A DNA stretch of 23,398 nucleotides. It comes from Candidatus Latescibacterota bacterium (GTDB lineage: Bacteria > Latescibacterota > UBA2968 > UBA8231). The notes beneath the pieces are model-generated. The model made no database searches. It worked only from the letters and a program-made list of their open reading frames with translations, and was not told the DNA's origin. The position numbers were made by a program, and so were the translations under genes. The DNA lies in the NCBI GenBank assembly GCA_022827165.1, contig JAJDTN010000007.1:1-23398 (forward strand). Reading direction: 5' to 3'. Shown piece by piece: positions 22,466 to 23,398 of this stretch; position 1 is the stretch's first letter, and each line of letters starts with the position of its first letter.

Positions 22466-22570
22466 TTCGGGGGCAGGGCCCTGGCGCCTAGTCTAAGGCG
22501 CGCCGTCCTTGCCCGCCCGTTCCGCCCCCCCTACCTTCGCCCCTCCCAACCCCAACGCTTCCGGCCGGTG

Positions 22571-23398
22571 ATGGCCCTTCCGAACAGTTTCGACTTCCGC
22601 TCTCCGACCCGCGTCGTCCACGGGGCCGGCTCGGTCGCCCGCGTGCCCGAGCTTCTTCCCGAAAGCGAGAAGGTCCTCGTCGTCTCCGACCGCGGCCTGG
22701 AGCAGGCCGGCGTGGTCGATCGCGTCACCTCCACCCTCGACGATGCCGGCGTCGCCTGGGCGCTGTTCACCGACGTCACCGCCAATCCCGTGGCCCGCAA
22801 CGTCTCCTCCGGCGCCCGCCTCTACGAGCGCGCCGGCTGCGGAGCGATTCTCGGGCTCGGCGGCGGCTCGCCGATGGACGTGGCCAAGATGATCGGCGTC
22901 ATCGTCAGCCACGGCGGCCGCATCGGCAGCTACATCGGCTACCAGGACAAGGTCACCCGCCAGCTGCCGCCCCTGGTCTGCGTGCCCACCACCTACGGCA
23001 CCGGCAGCGAGGTGACCCCCTTCGCCGTGCTCACCCACCCGCGGACGCGCAACAAGGAGCCCGTCATCAGCTGGCGCATCGCGCCCCGGGCGGCCGTCCT
23101 CGACCCGGAGCTGGCCGTGGCCCTGCCGGCTTCCGTGGGCGGCCCCACCGGGATGGACGCCCTGACCCACGCCCTCGAGTCGTACACCAACGTTCTGTCC
23201 ACGCCCTTCACCGAGGGCCTCGCCCTCGGCGCCATCGAGCTGGTCGGCGCCAACCTGCGCCGCGCCTGCGCCAACGACCACGAGCTGGAGGCCACCGGCA
23301 ACATGCTCATCGCCAGCTGCCTGGCGGGCCTGGCCTTCTCGCAGACGCGCCTCGGCAACGTGCACGCCATGTCCCATCCCGTCGGCGCCCGCCACGGC
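22571..23398 (+). CDS. Iron-containing (group III) alcohol dehydrogenase, 3'-partial
   Basis: The frame runs without a stop from the ATG at 22571 to the right edge (276 codons; the family is about 380-390 residues). It shows the NAD-binding GGGSPMDVAK (97-106), the PTTYGTGSEVTPFAV segment (139-153), and the metal-site text GPTGMDALTHALESY (191-205), giving D196 and H200. LGNVHAMSHPVG (261-272) adds His265. The fourth ligand lies near or beyond the cut. The numbering matches E. coli FucO closely (D196, H200, H263). These enzymes oxidise or reduce alcohols and aldehydes such as 1,2-propanediol/lactaldehyde, 1,3-propanediol or butanol; the substrate is unknown. There is no strong ribosome site upstream. 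It faces away from the TonB-like/LolA-like gene. Confidence 0.93.
   Translation, partial: MALPNSFDFRSPTRVVHGAGSVARVPELLPESEKVLVVSDRGLEQAGVVDRVTSTLDDAGVAWALFTDVTANPVARNVSSGARLYERAGCGAILGLGGGSPMDVAKMIGVIVSHGGRIGSYIGYQDKVTRQLPPLVCVPTTYGTGSEVTPFAVLTHPRTRNKEPVISWRIAPRAAVLDPELAVALPASVGGPTGMDALTHALESYTNVLSTPFTEGLALGAIELVGANLRRACANDHELEATGNMLIASCLAGLAFSQTRLGNVHAMSHPVGARHG

Overview
The window is a very GC-rich piece of a Gram-negative (diderm) genome: it encodes a TonB-dependent outer-membrane receptor, several probable lipoproteins and a LolD/MacB-type ABC exporter. Two hand-counted 60-base lines of ordinary genes gave 72% and 78% GC. The mix of a DUF4091 glycoside hydrolase, a PhyH dioxygenase, a mannonate-dehydratase relative, a NIPSNAP remnant and an aldo/keto reductase is typical of poorly cultured high-GC lineages (Planctomycetota, Latescibacterota, Krumholzibacteriota or Eisenbacteria-like). 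The sequence alone does not settle the taxon. No tRNA, rRNA, CRISPR array, transposase or integrase was seen, and no gene-free stretch exceeds about 250 bases.

Layout. (1) 1-2349, plus strand: a YdjM-type membrane hydrolase open at the left edge, whose first about 22 codons look like a short-chain dehydrogenase, then an imidazolonepropionase-like amidohydrolase. (2) 2389-9421, minus strand: a compact envelope/glycan block. In order of transcription it holds a GNAT acetyltransferase, a DUF255/thioredoxin-fold lipoprotein, an RmlD-type sugar-nucleotide reductase, a DPM1-like glycosyltransferase, a GT2 glycosyltransferase fused to the N-terminal half of a polyprenyl glycosylphosphotransferase, a short FtsX-type permease and its ATPase. 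Four genes in a row (lipoprotein to GT2 fusion) are joined by 4-base ATGA/GTGA overlaps. (3) 9585-12436, plus strand: a small lipoprotein coupled to a TonB-dependent receptor, with an 18-base near-palindrome in the divergent promoter region. (4) About 12440-17690, minus strand: an island of visibly lower GC (57% in two sampled lines) holding five co-directional genes: a mannonate-dehydratase-like TIM barrel lacking one expected metal ligand, a GNAT, two tandem-duplicated small membrane proteins of unknown family, and a secreted DUF4091 glycoside hydrolase. (5) 17701-23398, high GC again: a PhyH dioxygenase, a frameshifted NIPSNAP gene coupled to an aldo/keto reductase, a HAD phosphatase whose 3' end overlaps a TonB-like/LolA-like membrane protein tail to tail, and an iron-dependent alcohol dehydrogenase cut by the right edge.

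How the genes may work together. The block at 2389-8814 reads as one co-translated unit that makes or modifies a lipid-linked glycan and moves something across the inner membrane. The low-GC block reads as a secreted glycan-cleavage plus sugar-acid catabolism locus, probably acquired. The best candidates for something undescribed are the GT2/PHPT fusion and its coupled operon, the altered mannonate-dehydratase paralogue with the duplicated membrane proteins, and the TonB-like N-terminus joined to a LolA-like domain.
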